A DNA stretch of 64,000 nucleotides from Acidobacteriota bacterium. Lineage in GTDB: Bacteria > Acidobacteriota > Vicinamibacteria > Marinacidobacterales > Marinacidobacteraceae. This document shows, in pieces, positions 42,955 to 51,598 of this stretch. The translations under genes were made by a program, and so were the position numbers. Where the stretch lies: positions 1 to 64,000 of the forward strand of contig JAJEFG010000058.1 of the NCBI GenBank assembly GCA_022820545.1. The letters run 5' to 3'. The notes below the pieces were generated by a model that searched no databases, was not told where the DNA came from, and worked only from the letters and a program-made list of their open reading frames with translations. Position 1 is the stretch's first letter. Each line of letters opens with the position of its first letter.

Positions 42955-43692
42955 CTATGCCCGGTCAACCACCTCCGCCACGAACCGCCGGAGGAGGCCG
43001 GCGGCGCCGGGGGTCTCGGGGGTCCTGGCGCGGAGTTCGTCGATCGAGCGGGCGCCGGTGAGCGGGAGGTAGGGCGGGTACGCCGCGATCCGCTGGATGA
43101 GGTCCTCCTTGACCAGTTCCGGATGGAACTGGGTAGCGTAGATCGGCTTCCCGAGGAACTTGAGGGCCTCGTTCTCGATGGTGGGGCTCGACGCGAGGCT
43201 CACCGCCCCGTCCGGCAGCTCGTCCACGATGTCCTCGTGACCGATGACCACGGGAAACCCCGACCCGATGGGACCGAAAACGGGATCCCGTTTCCCCGCT
43301 TCGGTGAGGTCGAGCGGCAGCACGCCGACCTCGGCGCGGCCGTGATCGGTGACCACCCGGCCGCCGAGCGCCTTCGCGAGGCCCTGGAAGCCCCAGCAGG
43401 AGGCGAAGGTCGGGACGGAGTGTTCGTAGAGGAGCTCCATCGCCCCGAGCGCGCCGGGAAGCCACGGCCCTCCCCGGACCACCGAGTGGTCGCCGCTTCC
43501 ACCGATGAGCACCGCGTCGGCGGACTGGAGGAGCGGCAGGGCCGGCGAGCCAGCAAGAAGATCGAACACCTCAAGCTGATCGGGTTGCAGTCCGAGCGCC
43601 CGGCGGAAGGCGAACGCCTCATTCGCCGCCATGGAATCTCCGGGCTCGCGCACCTGGAGCAGCAGGAAGCGGGGCTGATCTGCGGTACCCAT
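42955..43692 (-). CDS. Class I glutamine amidotransferase-like protein
   Basis: The 245-residue protein has a class I amidotransferase core with the nucleophile elbow ASCWGFQ (Cys99) and the TQFHPEL dyad (His190, Glu192). The GGSGDHS oxyanion-loop segment is at 64-70. Unlike GuaA it carries no synthetase domain. Members of this group are annotated GMP synthase-like and act on gamma-glutamyl substrates or have unknown roles. Monocistronic on the minus strand behind repeat copy 11. Confidence 0.85.
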   Translation of the reverse strand: MGTADQPRFLLLQVREPGDSMAANEAFAFRRALGLQPDQLEVFDLLAGSPALPLLQSADAVLIGGSGDHSVVRGGPWLPGALGAMELLYEHSVPTFASCWGFQGLAKALGGRVVTDHGRAEVGVLPLDLTEAGKRDPVFGPIGSGFPVVIGHEDIVDELPDGAVSLASSPTIENEALKFLGKPIYATQFHPELVKEDLIQRIAAYPPYLPLTGARSIDELRARTPETPGAAGLLRRFVAEVVDRA

Positions 43693-43698
43693 GTCTCA

Positions 43699-43740
43699 CC
43701 CGCCTTCGGCGGGCCGTGCCGGTCTGAAGACCGGCGCTCC
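43699..43740 (-). repeat. Two-hairpin palindromic repeat (copy 11)
   Basis: CCCGCC-TTC-GGCGGG (43699-43713), then GCCGGTCT-GA-AGACCGGC (43718-43735) and GCTCC. It lies 24 bases 3' of the amidohydrolase stop codon in the preferred orientation. Confidence 0.85.
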
Positions 43741-43763
43741 CAGCCCGCCCGGCTCGGGTCTCG

Positions 43764-45266
43764 TTACTCCGACGTGAAGCGGCTCAGCAGCGGTTTCCCA
43801 GGGAACACGCCCTCCACCAGCGCGCCGTCCCGCACTACCGGGACTCCGTCCACCACCACGTGGGCGACCCCCTCGGCGAACGTCAGGTCGTCCTCGAAGT
43901 TCGCGGTGTCGATGATGGTGTCGGGGTCGAACACGGTGATGTCGGCGATGGCGCCGATCTGGATCCGGCCCTTCCGCCGCATCAGGGGGGCGACTTCCTG
44001 CAGCCGCTCGGCGGGCAGGAGCGTGATCTTCTTGATCGCCTCGGGAAGCGACAGCACTCCCTGGTCGCGGACGTAGCGGCCAAGGACCCGGGAGAACGTG
44101 CCCGCCGACCGGGGATGGGCGCCGGGGGCGTAGGGCATCCCGTCCGACGCCACCATCACGAAGGGAGTGCTCATCGCCAGCTCGATCATCTCCGGATCCA
44201 TCATGTGCATGATCACCGTGCCCCCCTCCTGCTGGAAGAAGTTGAACGTCTCTTCGGTGAGGCGCTCGCCGGTGTCCTGCCACTGGATGTCCTCGTAGGT
44301 CATCCCGAGCTTCTCCTGCCAGCCCTCGTCGAAGATCGCCGAGGAAATCCCGGTGGACGCGGCCGTGTAGGGATAGGCCTCGGTGGTCACGTCCACTCCA
44401 GCGTCCCGGGCGCCCTTGATCAACGCGAGAGTGACCGGCAGGTGGTGCAGGCTGGAGCTGTTCAGGTGCACGATGTGGAGCGCCGCCCCGGTGGCCGTGG
44501 CGTTGGCGAGTACCTCCTGCACCGCCGAGACCGCCATGTCCCGGACGTGGGTGTAGATGGGCACGTCCAGCGCGGTCGCGAGTTCGAAGACCCGGAAGAT
44601 CTCGGTGTGGGTGGCGCCCGGGTAGTACTGGTGGGCCATGCCGATGCCCAGCCCGCCGGCCCGGATCTCGGCCGCGATCGCCTCGTGCACCGTCTCGGCG
44701 TCCTCCACCGCGGCGTAGTTGGCTTCGCGGAGGAGGTTCGCGTGCTCAATGATCAGTTCGGCGCCGGTGCTCTCGGCATCGAGGACCCCTTCCGCCACCT
44801 CGCTGACGCCGGGAATCCCGAGCAGGCGCAGGCCCCCGTGGGATACCGAGGCGCCGTAGTGGATGAGGGCGCCGCCGGCCCGGCTCTCGAGGAACCGTCC
44901 GATCCGGGGGACGCCGCCCTCGAGTTCGAGGGCTGTCGTTACCCCGTCCATCGCCTGGTACTTGTTCGCTTCTTCCGACTGCCCGTGAGCGTGGAGGTCG
45001 ATGAATCCCGGGCTCACCACCTTTCCGGCGGCGTCCAGGAGCACCCCGCCCTGCTTCAGCCGGTTCTGGAGCACTTCGCGGGAAATGGCCACGATCTCGT
45101 TCCGCACCACCCCGACGTCGCGCGCGGCGTCGAGCCCGGTCTCGGGGTCGATGACGCGGCCGCCGGTGATCACCAGGTCCAGATCCCGCTCCTGGGCCGC
45201 GAGCGCGGCGGGTAGCAGAAGAACGAGGAACAGGGCGCGGAAACGGCGCCGGACACGCGAAGGCAT
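43764..45266 (-). CDS. Exported amidohydrolase (D-aminoacylase/dihydroorotase-like)
   Basis: The 500-residue protein has a signal peptide (about 8-24, LPAALAAQ). The metal motif HxH sits at DLHAHGQ (His92, His94) after SPGFID. Later motifs are IYTHVRD, HIVHLNSSS and the ASDGMPYAPGAHPRSAGTF segment, all typical of N-acyl-D-amino-acid deacylases. Reaction: hydrolysis of N-acyl-D-amino acids or cyclic amides. The frame is open beyond 45266, but the signal begins here. The CocE hydrolase gene lies 35 bases upstream on the same strand. Confidence 0.85.
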   Translation of the reverse strand: MPSRVRRRFRALFLVLLLPAALAAQERDLDLVITGGRVIDPETGLDAARDVGVVRNEIVAISREVLQNRLKQGGVLLDAAGKVVSPGFIDLHAHGQSEEANKYQAMDGVTTALELEGGVPRIGRFLESRAGGALIHYGASVSHGGLRLLGIPGVSEVAEGVLDAESTGAELIIEHANLLREANYAAVEDAETVHEAIAAEIRAGGLGIGMAHQYYPGATHTEIFRVFELATALDVPIYTHVRDMAVSAVQEVLANATATGAALHIVHLNSSSLHHLPVTLALIKGARDAGVDVTTEAYPYTAASTGISSAIFDEGWQEKLGMTYEDIQWQDTGERLTEETFNFFQQEGGTVIMHMMDPEMIELAMSTPFVMVASDGMPYAPGAHPRSAGTFSRVLGRYVRDQGVLSLPEAIKKITLLPAERLQEVAPLMRRKGRIQIGAIADITVFDPDTIIDTANFEDDLTFAEGVAHVVVDGVPVVRDGALVEGVFPGKPLLSRFTSE

Positions 45267-45301
45267 GAGTCGGAATCTCCTTGTCGGAATCATCTCTGGG
45301 G

Positions 45302-47068
45302 TCATCGGGGAATCACCGGCAGGACCACCTTCGAGGGGTGCTCGGCGTCGTGGTAGACGGTGTTCGTCGCCACGACGCCGGGACGGTCCTCCATCATCTC
45401 CCGGCCGGTGTTCCCGTTGGGGTACCACTTCGGGAAGCTGGAACTCGTGACCGTCAGCCGGATCCGCTGACCCGGCAGGAAGACGTTGGACATCGGGTAG
45501 AGCTCGACGGTGTAGGGAACGATCTCGTCCGGAGTCAGCAGCACGGGCGCCTCGTCCCCTTCCCGGTAACGGGCGCGCTGGATCATCTGGCGGAGCAGTT
45601 GCGAGTAGCCGGACTCGTGGACCGCGTTCATGGTGACCACCCAGTCGGTGTCGACCGCGGACGACGCGGCGAAGAACTCCACCCGCACGATGCCCGTCAC
45701 CTCGAGCGGCGCGTCGAGCGGCGCCGAGGTGTAGGTGAGGCTCACGCGGTCGGCGGGCCGGTGGTCCTGCGCCCCGCGGGGCTCGACGAAGAGGTCGCCG
45801 CCGATGGTCGGGGCCGGCTTCCGCGGGTCGTACTCATAGGAATCCGGGGCCTCGGCGTCCGGCGGCGCGTCCCGGGACAGCAGGCCGTCGTTCAGCGAAT
45901 CGATGCTCCCGGCGGGACCGGCGCGCAGGTACCAGTCCTCCTCCTGCTGGCGGGCCAGCGGAAACTCGTTCTCCTCGCGCCAGACGTTGTCTCCCATCAC
46001 GTAGATGAGCACCGGGGCCTCGTCCATGATGCCGTTGTCGTGGCCCTTCAGGTGGTGGTCGAACCAGCGGAGCCGGAGCGCCAGGTGGTCGATGCTGGAG
46101 CCGGGGAAGTTCATGTCGCCGACGCGGTCGTCGGTCGGCGGCCAGCCGTGGATCCACGGGCCGACGATGAGCTTCTGCTGCCCCCGGCCCCGGGGGCCGC
46201 CGACCTCGTTCACCCGCTTGAAGTGTTGGACGGTGCCGTGGATGTGCCGGTCGTACCAGCCGCCGAGGTGATAGATCGGGACGTCGAACTTGTCGTACTG
46301 CTCGTCGACCGCGAGACGGCGCCAGTAGTCGTTGTAGTAGGGGTTCCCGACCAGGTCGTTGTACATGTCCGAGAACATGCTCTCGGTGAACGAGTCGCCC
46401 ACCTCGCGGTGTTCGTCGTACCAGTCGGTCCAGGCGTCGCCGGAGCCCAGGTAACCCCGGTGGCCCGGGACGTTCATCCGGAGCGGCTTCACCATCTCCC
46501 GCTGGGTGAGCAGCCAGGTCGGCAGCACCATGTGGAGCGCGCCGCCCTGCCAGAAGATGTCCCGGTAGCTGTTCGACGCGTACTGCGAACAGAACATCGC
46601 CTCGAGGTGGGGCGGCTGCGTGGGCGCGGTGAGGAGCTGGTTCGCACAGGTGAACGAGAGCCCGTGCGTTCCCACCTTCCCGCTGGACATCGGGTGCCGG
46701 GCCGCCCACTCGATGGTGTCGTAGCCGTCCTGGCGCTCTCCCCAGCCCTCGTCCATGAGCCAGTAGTACTCGCCCTCGGACTCGTAGCGGCCGCGTTCGT
46801 CCTGCGCCATCGCGATGTAGCCGCGGGCCGCGAAGTACTCCGCGGAGGAACGGGCGCAGGCGCCCTTGTTGTAGGGGGTGCGCTCGAGAATCACCGGGAA
46901 CGGTCCCGGCCCCTGTCCGCGCGGGAGGTAGACGTCGGTCGCGAGGCGGGTGCCGTCCCGCATCGGGACCATCACCTGCTCGCAGGTCCAGTTCTGGGCG
47001 GCGGCGAGCGCCGGGAACAGCAGGAAAGCGAGGACTGCGGCCGCCGGCCGGGTGGGAAGACGGGTCAT
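45302..47068 (-). CDS. CocE/NonD-family (X-Pro dipeptidyl peptidase S15-like) hydrolase
   Basis: The 588-residue exported protein (signal about 1-25, ALAAAQN) has the S15/CocE alpha/beta-hydrolase core with the nucleophile in GTHGLSF (Ser138). A C-terminal jelly-roll domain follows (about 395-585, EVTGIVRVEFFAASS). Members cleave proline-specific dipeptides or acyl esters such as cocaine esterase and glutaryl-7-ACA acylase. The substrate is unresolved. It lies in tandem with the D-aminoacylase-like gene, suggesting a peptide or N-acyl amino-acid scavenging set. Confidence 0.9.
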   Translation of the reverse strand: MTRLPTRPAAAVLAFLLFPALAAAQNWTCEQVMVPMRDGTRLATDVYLPRGQGPGPFPVILERTPYNKGACARSSAEYFAARGYIAMAQDERGRYESEGEYYWLMDEGWGERQDGYDTIEWAARHPMSSGKVGTHGLSFTCANQLLTAPTQPPHLEAMFCSQYASNSYRDIFWQGGALHMVLPTWLLTQREMVKPLRMNVPGHRGYLGSGDAWTDWYDEHREVGDSFTESMFSDMYNDLVGNPYYNDYWRRLAVDEQYDKFDVPIYHLGGWYDRHIHGTVQHFKRVNEVGGPRGRGQQKLIVGPWIHGWPPTDDRVGDMNFPGSSIDHLALRLRWFDHHLKGHDNGIMDEAPVLIYVMGDNVWREENEFPLARQQEEDWYLRAGPAGSIDSLNDGLLSRDAPPDAEAPDSYEYDPRKPAPTIGGDLFVEPRGAQDHRPADRVSLTYTSAPLDAPLEVTGIVRVEFFAASSAVDTDWVVTMNAVHESGYSQLLRQMIQRARYREGDEAPVLLTPDEIVPYTVELYPMSNVFLPGQRIRLTVTSSSFPKWYPNGNTGREMMEDRPGVVATNTVYHDAEHPSKVVLPVIPR

Positions 47069-47164
47069 CGCGACCTCCGTTGAGAAACCCGAAAGGGCTT
47101 CAATCTTCCCACGGCGCTCCGGGGCGCACCAAACGGGCGAAGAGATTCGCGGCGGGGCCGGCGC

Positions 47165-49231
47165 TCAGCGATCCGCTTCGTCGAGCTGGACGAAGTGGTC
47201 CACGTAGCCGCGGTAGCGGTCCCGGATATCCCGCACGTAGCGCGTGACCTCGGAACCCCGTACGTACCCGTACGCCGCCCGGCTGGCGTACTCCGGATCG
47301 CTCAGCCGGTTCATGGCCTCCTCGACGTGGCCGAACCAGAGCGACCCGTCGAGCCCCAGTTGGCGGGCGAGGCGGCGGCCGTCGCGGACGTGCCCGGGGC
47401 CGGCGTTGTAGGCCGCCAGCGCGAACCAGAGCTGTTCGCCGGGCGGCAGGTCGGGGAACCGTTCGCGGACCCAGGCCAGATAGCGGACGCCGGCGTCGAT
47501 ACCCACCTCGGGAACCGCGAGTTCGGCGGGGTCCACGCCGAGTTCCTCCGCGGTGCGGGGCATCACCTGCATCAGGCCGCGGGCCCCCGCGAAGCTGACG
47601 GTGTCGGGATCGAAGCCGCTCTCCTGGTACATCTGCGCGACGATCAGGCGCCAGTCGAAGTCCTCGGCCTCGGCGGCGGGCTTGACCAGGGCGTCGTACC
47701 GCGAGAGTTCGTCCCCGGTGACCCGATGCTCGCGCAGCCGCGCCTGGCGCCGCCGGTTCACGAAGTACTTGTTGTAGAGGGCGTTGAACTCGAACCCGCG
47801 ATAGCCGGCGTTCAAGAAGGCGTCCAGTTCGCGTTTCAGATCGGCGCGCAGCGGCCCCACCGCCCACACGAGTTGCACCGTGGGTTCCAGCGCGAGCCCC
47901 AGGGTCAGCCGCGGCTCGAAGGCCGCCGCGAGTTCAGCGCGGTGGCTGTCCACCAGGGTGACGTCCACCTCACCCTCCGCCACGGCCTCCAGGATGTTGT
48001 GGCTGGAGAGTTCCGTTGCCTCCACTTCGAAGTCCCCTTCGAGACCGCCGAGGGTGACCAGATAGCTGGTCGCCTCCGGCACGGTCACCGTGCGCCCGGC
48101 GAGGTCCGTCAGGTCCGTGACGGGTTCCCCGGCGGTGACGAAGGTCTCGTGGATCTCGAGGTAGTGACGGGTGAAGAGCAGGCCTTCCGCCGCGCGGGCG
48201 GGCGTCTCCACCCAGCCGGCCGCCACCAGGTCGCCGCGGCCGGTCAGCAACCCTTCCACGAGTTCCAGGTGGTCGCGGGCCACGATCACCGCCAGATCGA
48301 GCCCGTGACTGTCCGCGAACTGTTTCACCAGCTCGTACTCGAACCCGAGCCGCTCGCCCCGCCAGAGGTAGTGGGTCACCGGCGAACTGATGGTGAGAAG
48401 CCGGAGCTGGCCCGACGCCCGGATCGCCTCCCAATCGCGGATTTCCGCGGGTTCGTCGGCGACGGTGTGGTGCTCGGTCAGAAATTCGTCGAGAGCGTCC
48501 CGGAGTTCCGGGTTTTCCTTCCGCACCGCCCACGCGATGCGCCGCGCCTCGGGAAGCTCCCGGAGCTTGTTGACCTCGGGGCTGGAACGAACCACCATCC
48601 GGGCAGCCGCCTCGTCGAGGATGGTGGCATCGATCACCCCCTCTTCGATGAGCGCCTGGACGTCGAACGGAGTCGCCTCCGGCGGGACGGGCGCCCGGGA
48701 CGCGCCGGGGTAGTGGGTCAGCAGGCTCTCCTCGTAGGAAGTCCCCGGAGGTATACCGAAGACGCCTTCCGAGCCGCCGACCACCCATTCCCGCGAGATG
48801 GTGAGCGGAACGGTGAACGCGACCCGCTGCTGGCGGGCCTCCGTCACCGTCAGGGTGGCGACCGCCACGTCGGTGCGCCCTTCATCGAGCGCATCCATCA
48901 GCCCCGGCGGACTGGATTCGGTAGTCCACTCCGCACGCAGGCCGTGGCGCTCGGCGAACTGCTCGGCGAGGAAGCGGTATCGCTCCTTCGAGAGACCCTG
49001 CGACGGCAGCGTTTCGAACTCGTCGAAATCCCGGAGCGCGAAGCGGATCACCCCGCGCTCCAGGATCGCCGGCCAGTCGTCGATGGTCCCGTCGGGGACC
49101 GCGGAGCGAGGCCCCTCCCGTTCCAGCATTCCACACCCGGTCAGCAAGGCAGCGGGGGCCAGCAGGCTCAGCAACACCGCTGCCCTGGCCGCAAACCGAC
49201 GCGAAGCGTTCGTCTTCAACATCGCAAGCAT
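47165..49231 (-). CDS. Tandem substrate-binding domain/lytic transglycosylase lipoprotein (MltF-like)
   Basis: The 688-residue lipoprotein (lipobox LLTGC, Cys33) contains two solute-binding (SBP type 3) domains in tandem (about 55-255 and 270-480), each with a transporter-like LTVTEARQQRVAFT or VETPARAAEGLLFT segment. A C-terminal SLT lysozyme-like domain follows, with catalytic Glu537 in QESGFDP and GLMQVMPRTAEELG. MltF has one binding domain that senses muropeptides and controls the transglycosylase. The duplication here is unusual. It lies upstream of the CocE gene, separated by 96 bases. Confidence 0.88.
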   Translation of the reverse strand: MLAMLKTNASRRFAARAAVLLSLLAPAALLTGCGMLEREGPRSAVPDGTIDDWPAILERGVIRFALRDFDEFETLPSQGLSKERYRFLAEQFAERHGLRAEWTTESSPPGLMDALDEGRTDVAVATLTVTEARQQRVAFTVPLTISREWVVGGSEGVFGIPPGTSYEESLLTHYPGASRAPVPPEATPFDVQALIEEGVIDATILDEAAARMVVRSSPEVNKLRELPEARRIAWAVRKENPELRDALDEFLTEHHTVADEPAEIRDWEAIRASGQLRLLTISSPVTHYLWRGERLGFEYELVKQFADSHGLDLAVIVARDHLELVEGLLTGRGDLVAAGWVETPARAAEGLLFTRHYLEIHETFVTAGEPVTDLTDLAGRTVTVPEATSYLVTLGGLEGDFEVEATELSSHNILEAVAEGEVDVTLVDSHRAELAAAFEPRLTLGLALEPTVQLVWAVGPLRADLKRELDAFLNAGYRGFEFNALYNKYFVNRRRQARLREHRVTGDELSRYDALVKPAAEAEDFDWRLIVAQMYQESGFDPDTVSFAGARGLMQVMPRTAEELGVDPAELAVPEVGIDAGVRYLAWVRERFPDLPPGEQLWFALAAYNAGPGHVRDGRRLARQLGLDGSLWFGHVEEAMNRLSDPEYASRAAYGYVRGSEVTRYVRDIRDRYRGYVDHFVQLDEADR

Positions 49232-49272
49232 TCGACTGTCTGTCCCGTTACCAGAAGCCTAGCGCCCCTGGG

Positions 49273-49348
49273 TGGCGCGCCCTGAGGGATTCGAACCCCC
49301 GACCTACAGGTTCGTAGCCTGTTGCTCTATCCACTGAGCTAAGGGCGC
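49273..49348 (-). tRNA. tRNA-Arg (anticodon ACG)
   Basis: On the minus strand it folds as a cloverleaf. The acceptor GCGCCCT pairs with AGGGCGC, the anticodon loop is CTACGAA, and the T arm is GGGGG-TTCGAAT-CCCTC. The discriminator G is followed by an encoded CCA (49273-49275). Confidence 0.95.
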
Positions 49349-49403
49349 TCGCGACCCGGGGGCGGGCAATCTAGCAGGTTTCGGCGGTGGACGATGGCGC
49401 GCC

Positions 49404-50327
49404 TCAGGCGGCGGCGGCGGGGGTTTCCATGCCGCCGTGGGCCCAGCCGCGGGCCATCCGGGGCGTGCTCCAGGCGGTCACCAGGCGCGCGTCCGGGGTG
49501 ACGATCAGCAGCCCGGCGGTGCCGCCGAGCCGCGACCAGCAGGCGGCAAGCAGCTCGCGGGCGGCATCCGCCGGATCCTGGCCGCCTTCCATCCGGGCGA
49601 GCACGGCCCGGGCCATGGAAAGGCGCGCGATCCCCTCGCCCCAACCGGTGCAGGCCACCCCCCCGACCCGGGAATCGGCGTAGAGCCCGGCGCCGGGCAG
49701 GGGCGTGTCTCCCACGCGCCCCGGACGCTTGTTCAGCGTGCCGCCGGTGGACCCGGCTGCCGCAATCCGCCCTGCTCCGTCGATCGCGACCGCCCCGACG
49801 GTGTCTCCCGGCACGGCGGCCCGCCGGCGCGCCTGGTGGTCGCGGAGCCGCTCCACCTCCCGGGGCACCACGAGTTCTTCGGGACGGAGCGCCTCGAACC
49901 CCTGCTCCCGGGCGAACTCCTCGGCGCCCGGTCCGGCGAGCAGGACCTGGCGCGTGGCCTCGATCACCCGGCGGGCGACCCGGACGGGATTGCGGATGGT
50001 GCGCACCGCCGCCACGCCGCCGACCCGGAGGTCTTCGCCGTCCATGATCGACGCGTCGAGCACCGCCTCGCCCCGGCGATTCAGGACCGAACCGGTTCCC
50101 GCGTTCAGGGCCGGATCGTCCTCGAGCAGCGTGACCACCGCTTCCACGGTGTCAAGCGCCGAGGCGCCGCCCCTCAGGGAACCGAGGCCGAGCCGGGCAG
50201 CGGCGAGCGCCCCCGTCTCATGCGCTTCCCGCTCCTCGGGAGGAATGTCCCACGCGCCGCCGTGCACCAGGAGGGCCGGTCCGGTTCCCCGGACGACGTC
50301 GCACTGAATCCGGGGCTCGCGACTCAC
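49404..50327 (-). CDS. Isoaspartyl peptidase/plant-type L-asparaginase
   Basis: The Ntn-hydrolase of about 307 residues has the alpha-chain LLVHGGAW and the autocleavage site GDTVGAVA, whose Thr becomes the beta-chain nucleophile. GSTGGTLNKRPGRVGDTPLPG follows; the binding motif GDTPLPGAGLYA is conserved. It hydrolyses isoaspartyl dipeptides and asparagine. Start is a GTG at 50327, with another GTG at 50336 possible. The upstream frame extends through a tRNA and is not coding. Confidence 0.9.
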   Translation of the reverse strand: MSREPRIQCDVVRGTGPALLVHGGAWDIPPEEREAHETGALAAARLGLGSLRGGASALDTVEAVVTLLEDDPALNAGTGSVLNRRGEAVLDASIMDGEDLRVGGVAAVRTIRNPVRVARRVIEATRQVLLAGPGAEEFAREQGFEALRPEELVVPREVERLRDHQARRRAAVPGDTVGAVAIDGAGRIAAAGSTGGTLNKRPGRVGDTPLPGAGLYADSRVGGVACTGWGEGIARLSMARAVLARMEGGQDPADAARELLAACWSRLGGTAGLLIVTPDARLVTAWSTPRMARGWAHGGMETPAAAA

Positions 50328-50347
50328 CGGAAACACCAAACCACGCC

Positions 50348-50422
50348 TGGTACCGCTACGGGGATTCGAACCCCGGTTTGATGGCTGAGAACCACCCGTC
50401 CTAACCCCTAGACGATAGCGGC
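50348..50422 (-). tRNA. tRNA-Glu (anticodon CTC)
   Basis: The minus-strand cloverleaf has acceptor GCCGCTA/TAGCGGT, anticodon stem GGTGG/CCATC with loop TTCTCAG, and T arm CGGGG-TTCGAAT-CCCCG. Discriminator A and an encoded CCA (50348-50350) follow. It lies just upstream of the asparaginase gene. Confidence 0.93.
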
Positions 50423-50466
50423 ACCCGCAGGCGTGGGACCGACGATGATAGCACCGTCCCCCACGG

Positions 50467-51276
50467 TCACGGCGTTTGAACGACGGTGGCTGTGGACAGG
50501 TGCCAGTCGGCGATGGACGGCGCCGGGAGGTCCCGGTTCCCGTGCTGCCGTACCAGCACCCGGGCCCGCGAGCGGCGGGGGAGGAAACGGGCCAGGAAGA
50601 GCCCCCGGGCCAGCAGCCGGTGCGGCGTCTCGAACCAGACGGACGCGGCCGAACCGGCGGCCCGAAGCGCCCCTCCGGCAAGCAGCGCGGTGAGGTCGGG
50701 TTCCCGGGGCGGCGCGATCCACCAGGGCGCCGCCAGCGCGCCCTCGGCCTCCGGTTCGAACCGGCAGCTCGCGACCGGCCGGCCAGCCCGCACCAGGTGC
50801 ACGCCCGCGGTCGGAAGCGGAACGCCGGCCGGAAGCCCGGCAACCGCGCCGAAATCGGGCGCGAGGCGTTCCCGGAGACTCCCTTCCTCGCGGTCGGACA
50901 GCGGCTCGGGCACCACCGTCACGTCCGTGAGCTTGCGGGCGCGCGGCAGGAGGAGCGCCGGCACGGTCCGGCGCAGCCAACCGGGCCGCACCGGAGAGGA
51001 GTAGCGCGGCAGGGGCCCCGCGTCGTCGAAACCGAGCGCGCGGAGATCCGGGATCAGCGCGCTGGCGTCCTCCTCGAGGACCACCGCGGAAACCCCGGCG
51101 TCGCGTGACCAGGCGGCGAGCCGCGCCAGCCCCTCGCGGCGCGACTCCGCCCGGGAAAGCGTGAGACGGCTGAGGAAATTCCCCGGAGCCGCGCGGCCGG
51201 CCTGCCGGACGAGGAGCGGCGCGTCGGTGATTTCCGGTTGCGCGACCCGGGAACGCACTCCTGTTCCGCAGGTCAC
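50467..51276 (-). CDS. Hypothetical protein, possible GNAT acetyltransferase-like
   Basis: The 269-residue protein has no motif I can assign firmly. An AWSRDAGVSAVVLEEDASALIP stretch and LRALGFDDAGPLPRYSS resemble the end of a GNAT half, and the C-terminal half ends RDLPAPSIADWHLSTATV. There is no signal or membrane segment. It is followed by repeat copy 12 and the PspC gene on the same strand. The coding call rests on length, GC bias and lack of a better frame. Confidence 0.6.
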   Translation of the reverse strand: MTCGTGVRSRVAQPEITDAPLLVRQAGRAAPGNFLSRLTLSRAESRREGLARLAAWSRDAGVSAVVLEEDASALIPDLRALGFDDAGPLPRYSSPVRPGWLRRTVPALLLPRARKLTDVTVVPEPLSDREEGSLRERLAPDFGAVAGLPAGVPLPTAGVHLVRAGRPVASCRFEPEAEGALAAPWWIAPPREPDLTALLAGGALRAAGSAASVWFETPHRLLARGLFLARFLPRRSRARVLVRQHGNRDLPAPSIADWHLSTATVVQTP

Positions 51277-51322
51277 GGCACCAAAGAGAACACGGTCACG
51301 GCGGGTGGCTTCTGTGCCCTCC

Positions 51323-51366
51323 GCCCGCCTGTGGGCGGGCTGTGCCGGTCTGAAGACCGGCGTTCC
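51323..51366 (-). repeat. Two-hairpin palindromic repeat (copy 12)
   Basis: GCCCGCC-TGTG-GGCGGGC (51323-51340), then GCCGGTCT-GA-AGACCGGC (51344-51361) and GTTCC. It lies 11 bases 3' of the PspC stop codon in the preferred orientation. Confidence 0.87.
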
Positions 51367-51376
51367 CAGTCCCTGC

Positions 51377-51565
51377 TCACTCCTCGGGCGGCATCAGGAT
51401 CCCGAGGACGATGTAGCAGAGGATGCCGGGAAAGGCGGCCGAGCACACGCTCACCAGCACGTAGAGAACGCGCAGCAGCGTCCGGTCCATGTTCCACCAG
51501 TCCGCGAGCCCGGCGCAGACCCCCAGCAGCATCCGGCCCTGGGAAGGGCGAACCAGCTTGGCCAT
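51377..51565 (-). CDS. PspC-domain small membrane protein
   Basis: The 62-residue protein matches the PspC domain: LLGVCAGLADWWNMDRTLLRVL, then one membrane helix CSAAFPGILCYIVLGILMP. Full-length PspC regulates phage-shock genes; minimal PspC-domain proteins like this are membrane-stress factors with no established partner. It is 33 bases downstream of the rhomboid gene. Confidence 0.9.
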   Translation of the reverse strand: MAKLVRPSQGRMLLGVCAGLADWWNMDRTLLRVLYVLVSVCSAAFPGILCYIVLGILMPPEE

Positions 51566-51598
51566 TGTCTTCTCCTACGAATTGTCGGGGACGATAGT

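Noticed and set aside
45281-47083. 600-codon plus-strand frame opposite the CocE gene
   Set aside because: The minus strand encodes a complete S15/CocE hydrolase with signal peptide and Ser138; the plus frame is low-complexity and motif-free.
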